This document shows, one piece after another, positions 51,651 to 60,541 of a stretch of 64,000 nucleotides of DNA (its first letter is position 1; each line of letters opens with the position of its first letter). Under the pieces are notes generated by a model. It was not told the origin of the DNA. It ran no database searches and worked only from the letters and a program-made list of their open reading frames with translations. The position numbers were made by a program, and so were the translations under genes. The DNA comes from an uncultured Flavobacteriales bacterium (lineage in GTDB: Bacteria > Bacteroidota > Bacteroidia > Flavobacteriales_G > Salibacteraceae), in assembly GCA_905479105.1 (NCBI GenBank), contig CAJQLE010000004.1, forward strand, positions 310,001 through 374,000, written 5' to 3'.

Positions 51651-52754
51651 GTGCTCAGTTTTTGGGAGAAGTCATCACTTGTTGAGGTAGATATCGCTAT
51701 TGTTGGTGGAGGTTTGGTGGGCCTATCAGTGGCGGCAAGTCTCAAAGAAAAATTCCCTTCCAAAAGTGTCACCATATTCGAACGATCATGTTTGCCTTAT
51801 GGCGCCAGCACACGGAATGCGGGTTTTGCATGCTTTGGAAGTCTCACCGAAATGCTTTCAGATATTCATCAAATGGGCGAAGAGAATGCCCGTGAACTTG
51901 TTTTCCAACGCTGGATGGGTTTACAAATAACCCGCAAACGATTAAGTGATCAGGCAATTGGGTTTTTGCCTGCTGGAGGATTTGAATTGGTTGATTCCAA
52001 CCAAAATTATAATGAAGCTGTTGAGAAGGTTAACTTCTTGGTTGACGACTTTATTCCTGATTACATTTCCCTCTCTAATGCCCATAAATCAACCTTAGGT
52101 ATTGTTGCAACGGGTGATGTTTATTCCATGAAAGATGAAGGTCAAGTGCACACCGGTGAGCTTATGAAAGCTATGGAAAAGTATGTTCTTCAGCTGGGTG
52201 TGATGATCAGAACGGGTTCTGAAGTGATCGGTGTTGAAGGGAATAGCCTTACCATAAAAGATCAGTATAGGGGGAATATTGATTTTAGCGCGGATAAAAT
52301 TGTCATTTGCAACAATGCCTTTGCAGCTTCTTTGATTCCGGATGTTGAAGTTCAGCCAGGAAGAGGTCAAGTATTCATAACGCATCCCATCCCAAATTTG
52401 ACGTTTAGGGGAAACCTTCATGTAGATGAAGGGTTTTACTATTTACGAAATGTAGGCGATCGATTACTGTTTGGAGGTGGCAGGAACATTGATTTTCAAG
52501 CTGAAGAAACAACTGAATTCGCCCTCAACGAAATGATTCAAAAAACACTAGAATCAAAACTAAATGTTTTGTTTGGTGAAGCATTTAAGTTCGAAGTTGA
52601 TCAACGGTGGACGGGAATTATGGCATTTGGAGATGATAAAAGGCCCATTGTTAAAAGGCTTGATGATACTATTATAATCGCAGTTAAAATGGGCGGAATG
52701 GGTATTGCTCTAGCGGGATATATAGGAGAAGAGGTGGCTGAATTAATAAATTGA
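51651..52754 (+). CDS. FAD-dependent oxidoreductase (DAO family)
   Basis: VDIAIVGGGLVGLSVAASL, GASTRNAGFACFG, LFGGGRNIDF. Confidence 0.88.
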   Translation: MLSFWEKSSLVEVDIAIVGGGLVGLSVAASLKEKFPSKSVTIFERSCLPYGASTRNAGFACFGSLTEMLSDIHQMGEENARELVFQRWMGLQITRKRLSDQAIGFLPAGGFELVDSNQNYNEAVEKVNFLVDDFIPDYISLSNAHKSTLGIVATGDVYSMKDEGQVHTGELMKAMEKYVLQLGVMIRTGSEVIGVEGNSLTIKDQYRGNIDFSADKIVICNNAFAASLIPDVEVQPGRGQVFITHPIPNLTFRGNLHVDEGFYYLRNVGDRLLFGGGRNIDFQAEETTEFALNEMIQKTLESKLNVLFGEAFKFEVDQRWTGIMAFGDDKRPIVKRLDDTIIIAVKMGGMGIALAGYIGEEVAELIN

Positions 52755-52786
52755 CAGGATGACGATTCTTGTTCGTCAAATACGAT

Positions 52787-53398
52787 ATGAAAATAATAGA
52801 TTATAAGAAAATCTGGGATAATGCGATGACATATCCATCGTATCGTGAGTTGATTGATAGGTTGATCGAAGAAGGAAAGTCCACTGGACCAGATCAATCT
52901 CAATCTTTGGTTGATTACACAGCTTTAAATGCTCAAAGAATGAAGAGGATCGATAAGACGTATCATCCAAATCAAGCATTGATCGAAACCTTGTCTAAAT
53001 TGAAGGGTAAGGTTCTAGTACTGACAATTACGGAATCTTGGTGTGGTGATGCTGCTCAAATTGTTCCGGTGGCCTCAGCACTTTTGGATCAAGTTGGGAC
53101 TCCATCTCGCCTCGTTTTGCGTGATGAGAACCTTGATCTAATTGATCAGCATTTGACCAATGGCGGTCGTTCTATTCCAGTGGTAATAGTATTGGATGCT
53201 AAGAGTTTAAATGTTATTTCAACTTGGGGTCCTCGTCCTGCTGAAGTCCAAAAAATGGTCATGGATTATAAAAGCTTACCTGAGCCGAAGTCACCATATA
53301 GCGAGTTTTCTAAACAAGTGCAATTGTGGTATGCAAAGGATAAATACCAAAGCATTGAGAGAGAACTATCCGAATTATTGGCTCAAAACATTGGTTAG
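52787..53398 (+). CDS. Thioredoxin-family protein
   Basis: LTITESWCGDAAQIVPVASALL; single-Cys WCGDA motif. Confidence 0.78.
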   Translation: MKIIDYKKIWDNAMTYPSYRELIDRLIEEGKSTGPDQSQSLVDYTALNAQRMKRIDKTYHPNQALIETLSKLKGKVLVLTITESWCGDAAQIVPVASALLDQVGTPSRLVLRDENLDLIDQHLTNGGRSIPVVIVLDAKSLNVISTWGPRPAEVQKMVMDYKSLPEPKSPYSEFSKQVQLWYAKDKYQSIERELSELLAQNIG

Positions 53399-53457
53399 AC
53401 TCACATTATGCTATTGAACTTTCACCTTGATTGGCTAATATTTCGTCTCTTAAAACG

Positions 53458-53904
53458 ATGATCAAACAACTTCATTTATTCGCATTCATTTGCCTTATTC
53501 TGAGTGCTTGCAATCAATGCAAGGACAAATGCGTGAATGGAGTGTGTATAGAGAAATACTGTGATTGCGATGTTTGGTATGAAGGGGATAAATGCGATAG
53601 AAGTGAGCTATCCATCTATGAAGGAGAATATAAGGGTGTTTTCAGCTTTGGTACGGAGACTGAAGCTGTTTCTTTTAACCTTACAAGTAGCTCTGAAACC
53701 CCCTCTATTTTGTATTCAGCTGCCAATGATTTAAAGTTCGAATTCACTACGATTACGAGATTCAATTTCCCGGCTCAGAATTGGATGGGTGAAATTTGGA
53801 TGGGTGAAGGTGAAATGTTACTCGATTTGATGTCAATCAGGCTTCAATATACTGATAGCGCGGGTATCCAACATGGCTTAATTAAGGCATACAGAGCAGA
53901 TTAG
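53458..53904 (+). CDS. Lipoprotein with EGF-like Cys-rich segment
   Basis: Start re-assigned to MIKQLHLFAFICLILSAC; CKDKCVNGVCIEKYCDCDVWYEGDKCD. Confidence 0.65.
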   Translation: MIKQLHLFAFICLILSACNQCKDKCVNGVCIEKYCDCDVWYEGDKCDRSELSIYEGEYKGVFSFGTETEAVSFNLTSSSETPSILYSAANDLKFEFTTITRFNFPAQNWMGEIWMGEGEMLLDLMSIRLQYTDSAGIQHGLIKAYRAD

Positions 53905-54000
53905 TACTATCTCTGCAGTTATTAATTGTTACGCTTGTCCTTTATCTTTCTAGTCCGATAAAATTTTCACAATTTCGTCCCGCTTAACTAAAACAACACT

Positions 54001-55080
54001 ATGTCAAAAATTCACAATTTCAGCGCTGGTCCCAGCATTTTGCCGCAAGAGGTATTTCAACAAGCATCTCAGGCTGTTCTTGATTTTAATGGAATAGGTC
54101 TTTCACTGCTCGAAATCTCTCACAGGAGTAAAGATTTTGTTGCTGTAATGGATGAAGCTCAAGCTCTTGTTAGAGAAATCTACAACCTTGGTGATGACTA
54201 TGAAGTTATGTTTCTTCAAGGTGGGGCAAGTCTTGGTTTCTTGATGTCAGCATACAACATGATGGGTGCTAACAAGAAGTCAGCATATTTGACTACTGGA
54301 ACTTGGGCTAAAAATGCTGTAAAAGAAGGACGGTCATTGGGCGAAGTTGTGGAAGTAGGTTCATCTGCAGACGCCAATTTCAATTATATCCCAAAAGGAT
54401 ACACAGTTCCTTCAGATTGCGATTATTTCCACATCACCTCAAATAACACCATTTTCGGGACTCAAATTCATGATTTTCCTAAAACAGAAGTGCCTTTGGT
54501 TTGTGATATGTCTTCAGACATTTTCTGTCGCGAATTAGATGCGAAACAATTTGATGTAATTTATGCTGGTGCTCAAAAGAACATGGGACCCGCTGGAACT
54601 ACCCTGTACATTGTTAAGAAAGATAAGATTGGTAAGTCTTCCATGAAAGTTCCTACCATGCTTGATTTTAAAACACATGCCGATAAGGAGTCTATGTTCA
54701 ATACGCCACCTGTATTTGCTATTTATGTGAGTATGTTAGTATTGCGATGGATCAAGGCTAATGGATTAGCTAAGATTGGTCAAACCAACGCAGCAAAGGC
54801 CAATGCATTGTATTCTGAAGTTGATCGAAATCCGATGTTTAAAGGCACAGCGGCTAAAGAAGACCGTTCTATTATGAACGGATGTTTCTTGTTGAATGAT
54901 GGATTGGATGAGTCACTAGGACAGAATTTCCTTGATCTCTGCAAAGAGGCGAATATCAGCGGGTTGAAAGGCCATCGCTCAGTAGGCGGGTTTAGAGCAA
55001 GCATGTATAATGCGCTTCCGCTTGAAAGTGTTGAGACGCTGGTTGATGTAATGAAGACTTTTGAATCTAAATTCGGATAA
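54001..55080 (+). CDS. serC: Phosphoserine aminotransferase
   Basis: HNFSAGPSILPQEV, EISHRSKDF, GAQKNMGPAGTTLYIVKKD, GFRASMYNALPLESV. Confidence 0.95.
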   Translation: MSKIHNFSAGPSILPQEVFQQASQAVLDFNGIGLSLLEISHRSKDFVAVMDEAQALVREIYNLGDDYEVMFLQGGASLGFLMSAYNMMGANKKSAYLTTGTWAKNAVKEGRSLGEVVEVGSSADANFNYIPKGYTVPSDCDYFHITSNNTIFGTQIHDFPKTEVPLVCDMSSDIFCRELDAKQFDVIYAGAQKNMGPAGTTLYIVKKDKIGKSSMKVPTMLDFKTHADKESMFNTPPVFAIYVSMLVLRWIKANGLAKIGQTNAAKANALYSEVDRNPMFKGTAAKEDRSIMNGCFLLNDGLDESLGQNFLDLCKEANISGLKGHRSVGGFRASMYNALPLESVETLVDVMKTFESKFG

Positions 55081-55083
55081 AAT

Positions 55084-55611
55084 ATGATGAGAAGTATTTT
55101 CCTTTCTGCTGCACTACTAATGGTAAGTTCTGTTTTTGCGCAGATACCTAAAAACGATGATAAGGACTTTGAATATAAAGCTGAAATATCAGTAAAAAGA
55201 GCTGGTACAGGTGATTTGATGAAGCGAATCGAGAAATGGGGTAATGATTATTTCAAAGATGCTGTCGCTTATAAAATAGCCATTGATGACACAACAAATC
55301 GATATGTTGAAATGGACATCACTCAGTCTATGGTTGAAAGTCATTTTGGGGTCAATCGAACCCATAAGAATAGATCGTTGGATTATCACATAAAATTTGA
55401 TGCTGATCGTAAAGTCTATACATATACGGTAAATCAGTTTCACTATAAGGCTCTGGAACTTGACAAAAAGAACAGAGAGACTCAGCTTGATGGGAAATTG
55501 AGTGAAATTGGAAGTGCCGCTTCCGGCAGTTTAGAGGAAGAAGTTCACATGATCATGGAACGAATCATTGAGAGCTTTTCGAAGGCATTAGAAACAGAAC
55601 TAGCGGATTAA
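55084..55611 (+). CDS. Hypothetical secreted protein
   Basis: Signal peptide MMRSIFLSAALLMVSSVFAQ; lies between serC and the serA-like gene. Confidence 0.65.
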   Translation: MMRSIFLSAALLMVSSVFAQIPKNDDKDFEYKAEISVKRAGTGDLMKRIEKWGNDYFKDAVAYKIAIDDTTNRYVEMDITQSMVESHFGVNRTHKNRSLDYHIKFDADRKVYTYTVNQFHYKALELDKKNRETQLDGKLSEIGSAASGSLEEEVHMIMERIIESFSKALETELAD

Positions 55612-55630
55612 ATAAACCCTTTTTATTAGT

Positions 55631-56587
55631 ATGAGAATTTTAGCAAATGATGGTATTTCTCCATCTGGAAAAGCGAAACTAGAAGCCAATGGATTTGAGG
55701 TAGTTACTGAAACAATACCTCAAGAAAATTTAACTTCAGGAATCAACGAAGGAGGTTTCGTTGGGATTTTAGTGAGAAGTGCAACACAAGTGCGCAAAGA
55801 GCATATGGATGCTTGTCCTAGTCTAAAACTCATCGGAAGAGGTGGAGTAGGAATGGACAATATTGATGTGCAATATGGAAGGGACAAAGGCCTTCATGTT
55901 ATCAATACGCCTGCTGCTAGTTCTCAGTCAGTTGCTGAGTTGGCTGTAGCTTCATTGTTTTCAATGGCTCGCTTTACCTATGATGCAAATCGTAAAATGC
56001 CTGCTACTGGAAAGGAAGAGTTTAAAGTGCTTAAAAAGTCTTATAGCAAAGGTACTGAGCTAAGAGGTAAAACCCTTGGAGTGATTGGCTTTGGCGGCAT
56101 TGGACAAACATTAGCCAAATATGCTATCGGCCTTGGAATGAATGTGAAGTATGTAACCAAAGGAGAGAGACCATCAACCATTTTGGAGTTGGATATTGCA
56201 GGACAATCAGTGAAAGTTACCGTTGAAAGAACTTCAATGGAAGATTTGCTCGCTACATCCGACTACATCAGTTTGCATGTTCCTAAGCAAGCTGACGGAA
56301 GCGCAGTCATAGGCCAGACTCAGATTGAGATGATGAAACCGGGAGTTGGATTAATTAACACTTCAAGAGGCGGTTCTATTGATGAAGATGCGCTTATTGC
56401 AGCATTAGACTCTGGTCATGTGAAAGCAGCTGCTTTAGATGTGTTTGTTGGTGAGCCAGCTCCACGAGAAGATGTGTTAAGTCATGCTAAAATCATCAGC
56501 ACGCCTCATATCGGAGGAAGTACAGTTGAAGCTCAAGATCGCATTGGAGTTGAATTAGCAGACCAAATCATCGCTCTACTTAAATAA
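55631..56587 (+). CDS. serA: D-3-phosphoglycerate dehydrogenase / D-2-hydroxyacid dehydrogenase
   Basis: IGRGGVGMDNIDV, GVIGFGGIGQTLAKYA, INTSRGGSIDEDALIAAL, STPHIGGSTVEAQ. Confidence 0.9.
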   Translation: MRILANDGISPSGKAKLEANGFEVVTETIPQENLTSGINEGGFVGILVRSATQVRKEHMDACPSLKLIGRGGVGMDNIDVQYGRDKGLHVINTPAASSQSVAELAVASLFSMARFTYDANRKMPATGKEEFKVLKKSYSKGTELRGKTLGVIGFGGIGQTLAKYAIGLGMNVKYVTKGERPSTILELDIAGQSVKVTVERTSMEDLLATSDYISLHVPKQADGSAVIGQTQIEMMKPGVGLINTSRGGSIDEDALIAALDSGHVKAAALDVFVGEPAPREDVLSHAKIISTPHIGGSTVEAQDRIGVELADQIIALLK

Positions 56588-56609
56588 TTAACCAAGAAAT
56601 TAACTACTT

Positions 56610-57863
56610 ATGAGTGTATTCAAGCCATTCAAAGCGGCAAGACCAAGCAAAGACAAAGCGTTGGATGTCGTTTGCCGCCCTTATGATGTATTAGATAGCG
56701 CTGAGGCAAAAGCCGAAGCTGAAGGAAATGCAGCGAGCTTTTATCATGTAATTAAGCCTGAGATAAATTTCCCAGATGACTTTGATCACTATGATGAGGC
56801 TGTTTATAAGAAAGGAAGAGAGAACTATCAGTTGCTGCGAAGCAATGGAATATTGAATAAAGACAGCAAGGAGCAATTCTATGTTTATCAAATCATTATG
56901 GATGGACATAAACAAACTGGAATTGTGGGGTGCTGTTCCATTGATGATTATTTCGAAAATAACATCAAGAAGCATGAATTAACTCGGCCAGATAAGGAAG
57001 AAGATCGAAAGAATCATGTGCGTCATGGAAAGATCAATGCTGAGCCAGTATTTTTTTCTTATCCTCATGTAGACGCGATAGACATGTTGGTTGAGGCTGT
57101 GAAAACAGCTGCTAATCCAACGTATGATATTACTACAAAAGATGGTATTCAGCATACACTATGGGTCGTAGAAAATGATGATGCAATTGATCAAATAGAG
57201 CAACTTTTCGAAGAGAAAGTTCCTTCTATCTATGTTGCTGATGGCCATCATAGAACTGCAGCTGGAGCGCTAGTTGGAAAAGAGTTTAGAGATGCAGCTG
57301 GTGGTAATAGAAACGATGGTAAGCGATATAATTACTTCATGGCTGTTGTTTTCCCAGACAATCAGCTTAAAATCATTGATTATAACCGAGTAGTGAAGGA
57401 TTTGAATGGTCTGTCTGAGGCTGAACTGCTCAGTAAATTAGACAAAAGCTTCACGGTTGAAAAGATGAGCGGACAATACAAACCAGAGCGGTTGCATTCC
57501 ATTGGAATGTATCTGTCTGGTGATTGGTATAAGTTGACCGCTAAAGATTCTACGTACGATGATAGTGATCCAGTAGGTGTGCTTGACGTGACCATATTGT
57601 CTAAGCAAGTTCTTGAGCCACTGTTCAATATTGTGGACCTACGAACCGATAAACGTATTGATTTTATTGGCGGAATTCGTGGATTAGGAGAATTAGAGAA
57701 AAGGGTGAATTCAGGAGCTATGAAAGTTGCCTTTGCGATGTATCCAGTTTCTATGCAGCAACTTATTGATATAAGTGATGCCGATTTGATTATGCCTCCA
57801 AAGGTGACGTGGTTCGAGCCAAAACTTCGAAGCGGGATGTTCGTTCATGAACTAGAAGACTAA
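56610..57863 (+). CDS. DUF1015 family protein
   Basis: FKPFKAARPSKDKALDVVCRPYDVLD, YVADGHHRTAAGALVG. Confidence 0.88.
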   Translation: MSVFKPFKAARPSKDKALDVVCRPYDVLDSAEAKAEAEGNAASFYHVIKPEINFPDDFDHYDEAVYKKGRENYQLLRSNGILNKDSKEQFYVYQIIMDGHKQTGIVGCCSIDDYFENNIKKHELTRPDKEEDRKNHVRHGKINAEPVFFSYPHVDAIDMLVEAVKTAANPTYDITTKDGIQHTLWVVENDDAIDQIEQLFEEKVPSIYVADGHHRTAAGALVGKEFRDAAGGNRNDGKRYNYFMAVVFPDNQLKIIDYNRVVKDLNGLSEAELLSKLDKSFTVEKMSGQYKPERLHSIGMYLSGDWYKLTAKDSTYDDSDPVGVLDVTILSKQVLEPLFNIVDLRTDKRIDFIGGIRGLGELEKRVNSGAMKVAFAMYPVSMQQLIDISDADLIMPPKVTWFEPKLRSGMFVHELED

Positions 57864-57886
57864 CTTAATTACTCAAAAAAACATAT

Positions 57887-57913
57887 AAAGCCTCGCATTT
57901 TGCGGGGCTTTTT
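57887..57913 (+). terminator. Intrinsic terminator
   Basis: AAAGCCTCGCA-ttt-TGCGGGGCTTTTT. Confidence 0.85.
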
Positions 57914-57944
57914 GTTTGGTAAATTTGAATAAACATTATCGTCA

Positions 57945-59576
57945 ATGCTCCCTAAAATTAATCCGACTACAACCAAAGCCTGGAATAAGCTGAAAATTCA
58001 TTTCGAGAAGATAAAAGAAGAAAAAATGACTTCGCTTTTTGACCAAGATCCGCAGCGGTTTAATGATTTTTCGGTCAAATATGAGGGCTTGCTCTTCGAT
58101 TACAGCAAGAATCGAATTACTACAGAAACACTGTCATTATTGCAAGACTTGGCAAAGGAGTGCGGAGTAAGTGAGGCTATTCATAAGATGTTTGAGGGAG
58201 AGAGAATTAACGAGACTGAGAATCGTTCGGTTTTACATGTTGCTTTGAGAAATAGATCAAATCGACCAATGCTGGTTGATGGAAAGGATGTGATGCCAGA
58301 TGTCAATAGTGTTTTACAGCAGATGGAACGGTTTTCTAATTCGGTAATCAACGGTGAACATAAAGGCTTCAGTGGAAAGCCAATAACTTCCATAGTCAAC
58401 ATAGGAATTGGAGGCTCTGATTTGGGTCCATACATGATCACAGAAGCACTCCATGGTTTTTCAAATCATATGTCCACGCATTTTGTCTCGAATATCGATG
58501 CAACGGATATTCTGACTGTTTTATCATCACTTGAAGCAGAAACAACTCTTTTTATTATCGCTTCCAAAACATTCACAACACAAGAGACCATGACCAATGC
58601 AGATACTGCTAAGCGCTGGTTTTTAGAGAACTCCAGTGATTCAGTAGACATATCGAAACATTTTGTGGCTTTATCCACCAATGTTGAAGCAGCGGAACAT
58701 TTTGGAATCAATCCTAACAACGTATTTCCATTTTGGGATTGGGTGGGAGGTCGGTATTCTCTTTGGAGTGCCATAGGTCTTCCTATTATGCTCAGTATTG
58801 GTCCGAAGAATTTTTATGACTTGCTTTCTGGCGCTCATAATATAGATGATCACCTGAGACAAAAGGGGACAAAAAGCATTTCTGCGATGATGGCCTTATT
58901 GGGTATTTGGTATAATAACTTCTTCGAAGCTACTTCTCAAGCAATTTTGCCCTACGAACAATATTTGCATCGTTTTCCGGCATTCTTGCAGCAAGCAGAT
59001 ATGGAAAGCAATGGGAAGTCCATAGATAGAAATGGGGAAGAAGTAGATTACGAAACGGGACCAATTATTTGGGGAGAACCAGGGACAAACGGACAACACG
59101 CGTTTTATCAGCTAATTCATCAGGGAACCAAAATGATTCCATGTGATTTCATTGCTTTTACTAAAGCATCCAATCCCATAGGTGATCACCATGAAAAACT
59201 ATTGGCTAATTGTTTTGCTCAGTCTGAGGCACTTATGAAAGGTAAGTCGCGTAAGGAAGTGGATGCTGAATTGGGCGGTGCTGCAAATAAGAACGCGCTG
59301 GCACCGTTCAAAGTTTTCCTTGGAAACATTCCGTCCACCACCTTTTTGTTTGACCATTTAACCCCTTACTCTCTTGGTCAATTGATAGCACTTTATGAAC
59401 ATAAGATATTTATTCAAGGCGTTATTTGGAACGTATTCAGCTTTGATCAATGGGGTGTGGAGCTTGGAAAACAATTGGCTCTTCCAATTCTAAATGAACT
59501 CAAAGGAAATGATCAAAACCTTCATGATTCAAGTACGAATGGATTAATAGCTTATTACAGAGCCTTCGAAGACTAA
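57945..59576 (+). CDS. pgi: Glucose-6-phosphate isomerase
   Basis: [51 protein letters not shown]. Confidence 0.95.
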   Translation: MLPKINPTTTKAWNKLKIHFEKIKEEKMTSLFDQDPQRFNDFSVKYEGLLFDYSKNRITTETLSLLQDLAKECGVSEAIHKMFEGERINETENRSVLHVALRNRSNRPMLVDGKDVMPDVNSVLQQMERFSNSVINGEHKGFSGKPITSIVNIGIGGSDLGPYMITEALHGFSNHMSTHFVSNIDATDILTVLSSLEAETTLFIIASKTFTTQETMTNADTAKRWFLENSSDSVDISKHFVALSTNVEAAEHFGINPNNVFPFWDWVGGRYSLWSAIGLPIMLSIGPKNFYDLLSGAHNIDDHLRQKGTKSISAMMALLGIWYNNFFEATSQAILPYEQYLHRFPAFLQQADMESNGKSIDRNGEEVDYETGPIIWGEPGTNGQHAFYQLIHQGTKMIPCDFIAFTKASNPIGDHHEKLLANCFAQSEALMKGKSRKEVDAELGGAANKNALAPFKVFLGNIPSTTFLFDHLTPYSLGQLIALYEHKIFIQGVIWNVFSFDQWGVELGKQLALPILNELKGNDQNLHDSSTNGLIAYYRAFED

Positions 59577-59626
59577 TTGTGTTCGATATTTGCCATTGAC
59601 TGACAGAATCTGCTTACTTTGTTTTC

Positions 59627-60316
59627 GTGAGATATGACTTGAGCATATTGATTGTTGAAGATGAAAGTCTTATAGCCGAAATGATTAGGGTGATGATCAT
59701 GGATATGAATTATCCTAGTCCGAAGGTCGCTCTCACTAAAGAGGCCGCCATTGGTTTCCTAGAAAGTGGAAAGGTGGATTTCGCGATTTTAGATTTAAAT
59801 CTGCGTGAAGGAATGGAGGGTATTGTTCTGGCAGAAATTGCCAACCAAAAGGGTATTCCTTTTATGTTTTTGACCTCATATTCGGATCAAAAAACCTTGC
59901 AACAAGCCAAGGAAACTAAGCCAGGGGCATACGTCATCAAACCGTTTAGTGAAGAAGAGTTGATGGCGGGAATAGAAATGTCTATCATGCATTCTAAAGA
60001 CAATAAGGACGAGGTGGTGTCGATAAAGGATGGACACAGAAGCATCCTAATTAAAATGGATGATATTCAATTAATTAAGGCAGAAAATATCTATATAGAA
60101 ATTTTTACGGTCAATAAAAAGTACTTAACGCGAATGTCTTTGACATCGTTTTTAGAGCAATTGCCGTCAAAGTATTTTATTCGGGTGCACAGATCATTTG
60201 CAGTGAATAGAAAACATATAGAGTCTATTACCAAAAGCTCCATTATTGTCTCAGGGCAACGTATTCCTGTTTCACGATCTTATAGGGATGAAGTGCATTT
60301 GAGACTAAATACTTGA
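59627..60316 (+). CDS. LytTR-family response regulator
   Basis: REC (FAILDLNLREGMEG) plus LytTR (IQLIKAENIYIEIFTVNKKYLTRMSLTSFLEQLPSKYFIRVHRSFAVNRKHIESI); GTG start. Confidence 0.9.
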   Translation: MRYDLSILIVEDESLIAEMIRVMIMDMNYPSPKVALTKEAAIGFLESGKVDFAILDLNLREGMEGIVLAEIANQKGIPFMFLTSYSDQKTLQQAKETKPGAYVIKPFSEEELMAGIEMSIMHSKDNKDEVVSIKDGHRSILIKMDDIQLIKAENIYIEIFTVNKKYLTRMSLTSFLEQLPSKYFIRVHRSFAVNRKHIESITKSSIIVSGQRIPVSRSYRDEVHLRLNT

Positions 60317-60377
60317 TGTTTACATACAGAAACGTATCATTCGCAACATTCTCTTCATATAATACTTAGAAGTTGAA

Positions 60378-60406
60378 TTGCATTTTGATAGGTTATGCTA
60401 TATTCG
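60378..60406 (+). promoter_or_regulatory. Bacteroidetes-type promoter of candidate sRNA
   Basis: TTG (60378-60380), 18-nt spacer, TATATTCG (60399-60406). Confidence 0.5.
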
Positions 60407-60411
60407 AAATA

Positions 60412-60502
60412 GAAAGAATAGCCGATGGGCTTCTACATAATCCTCAATCCGTAGCATGGCGATGAAAGTCGTCAGCCGGCCCACTCGGGCCGGTTTTTTT
60501 TT
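60412..60502 (+). ncRNA. Candidate orphan small RNA (about 90 nt)
   Basis: Promoter-like element upstream, several complementary stems, and a strong intrinsic terminator, with no ORF between. Confidence 0.45.
60475..60502 (+). terminator. Strong intrinsic terminator
   Basis: CCGGCCC-actc-GGGCCGG followed by 9 T. Confidence 0.9.
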
Positions 60503-60541
60503 GCCGTTACTTTTGTGACTTGACCAGTGTTGTTGTAAGCT

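Noticed and set aside
58466-58774. 102-aa - strand ORF inside pgi
   Set aside because: Antisense to conserved pgi motifs; spurious.
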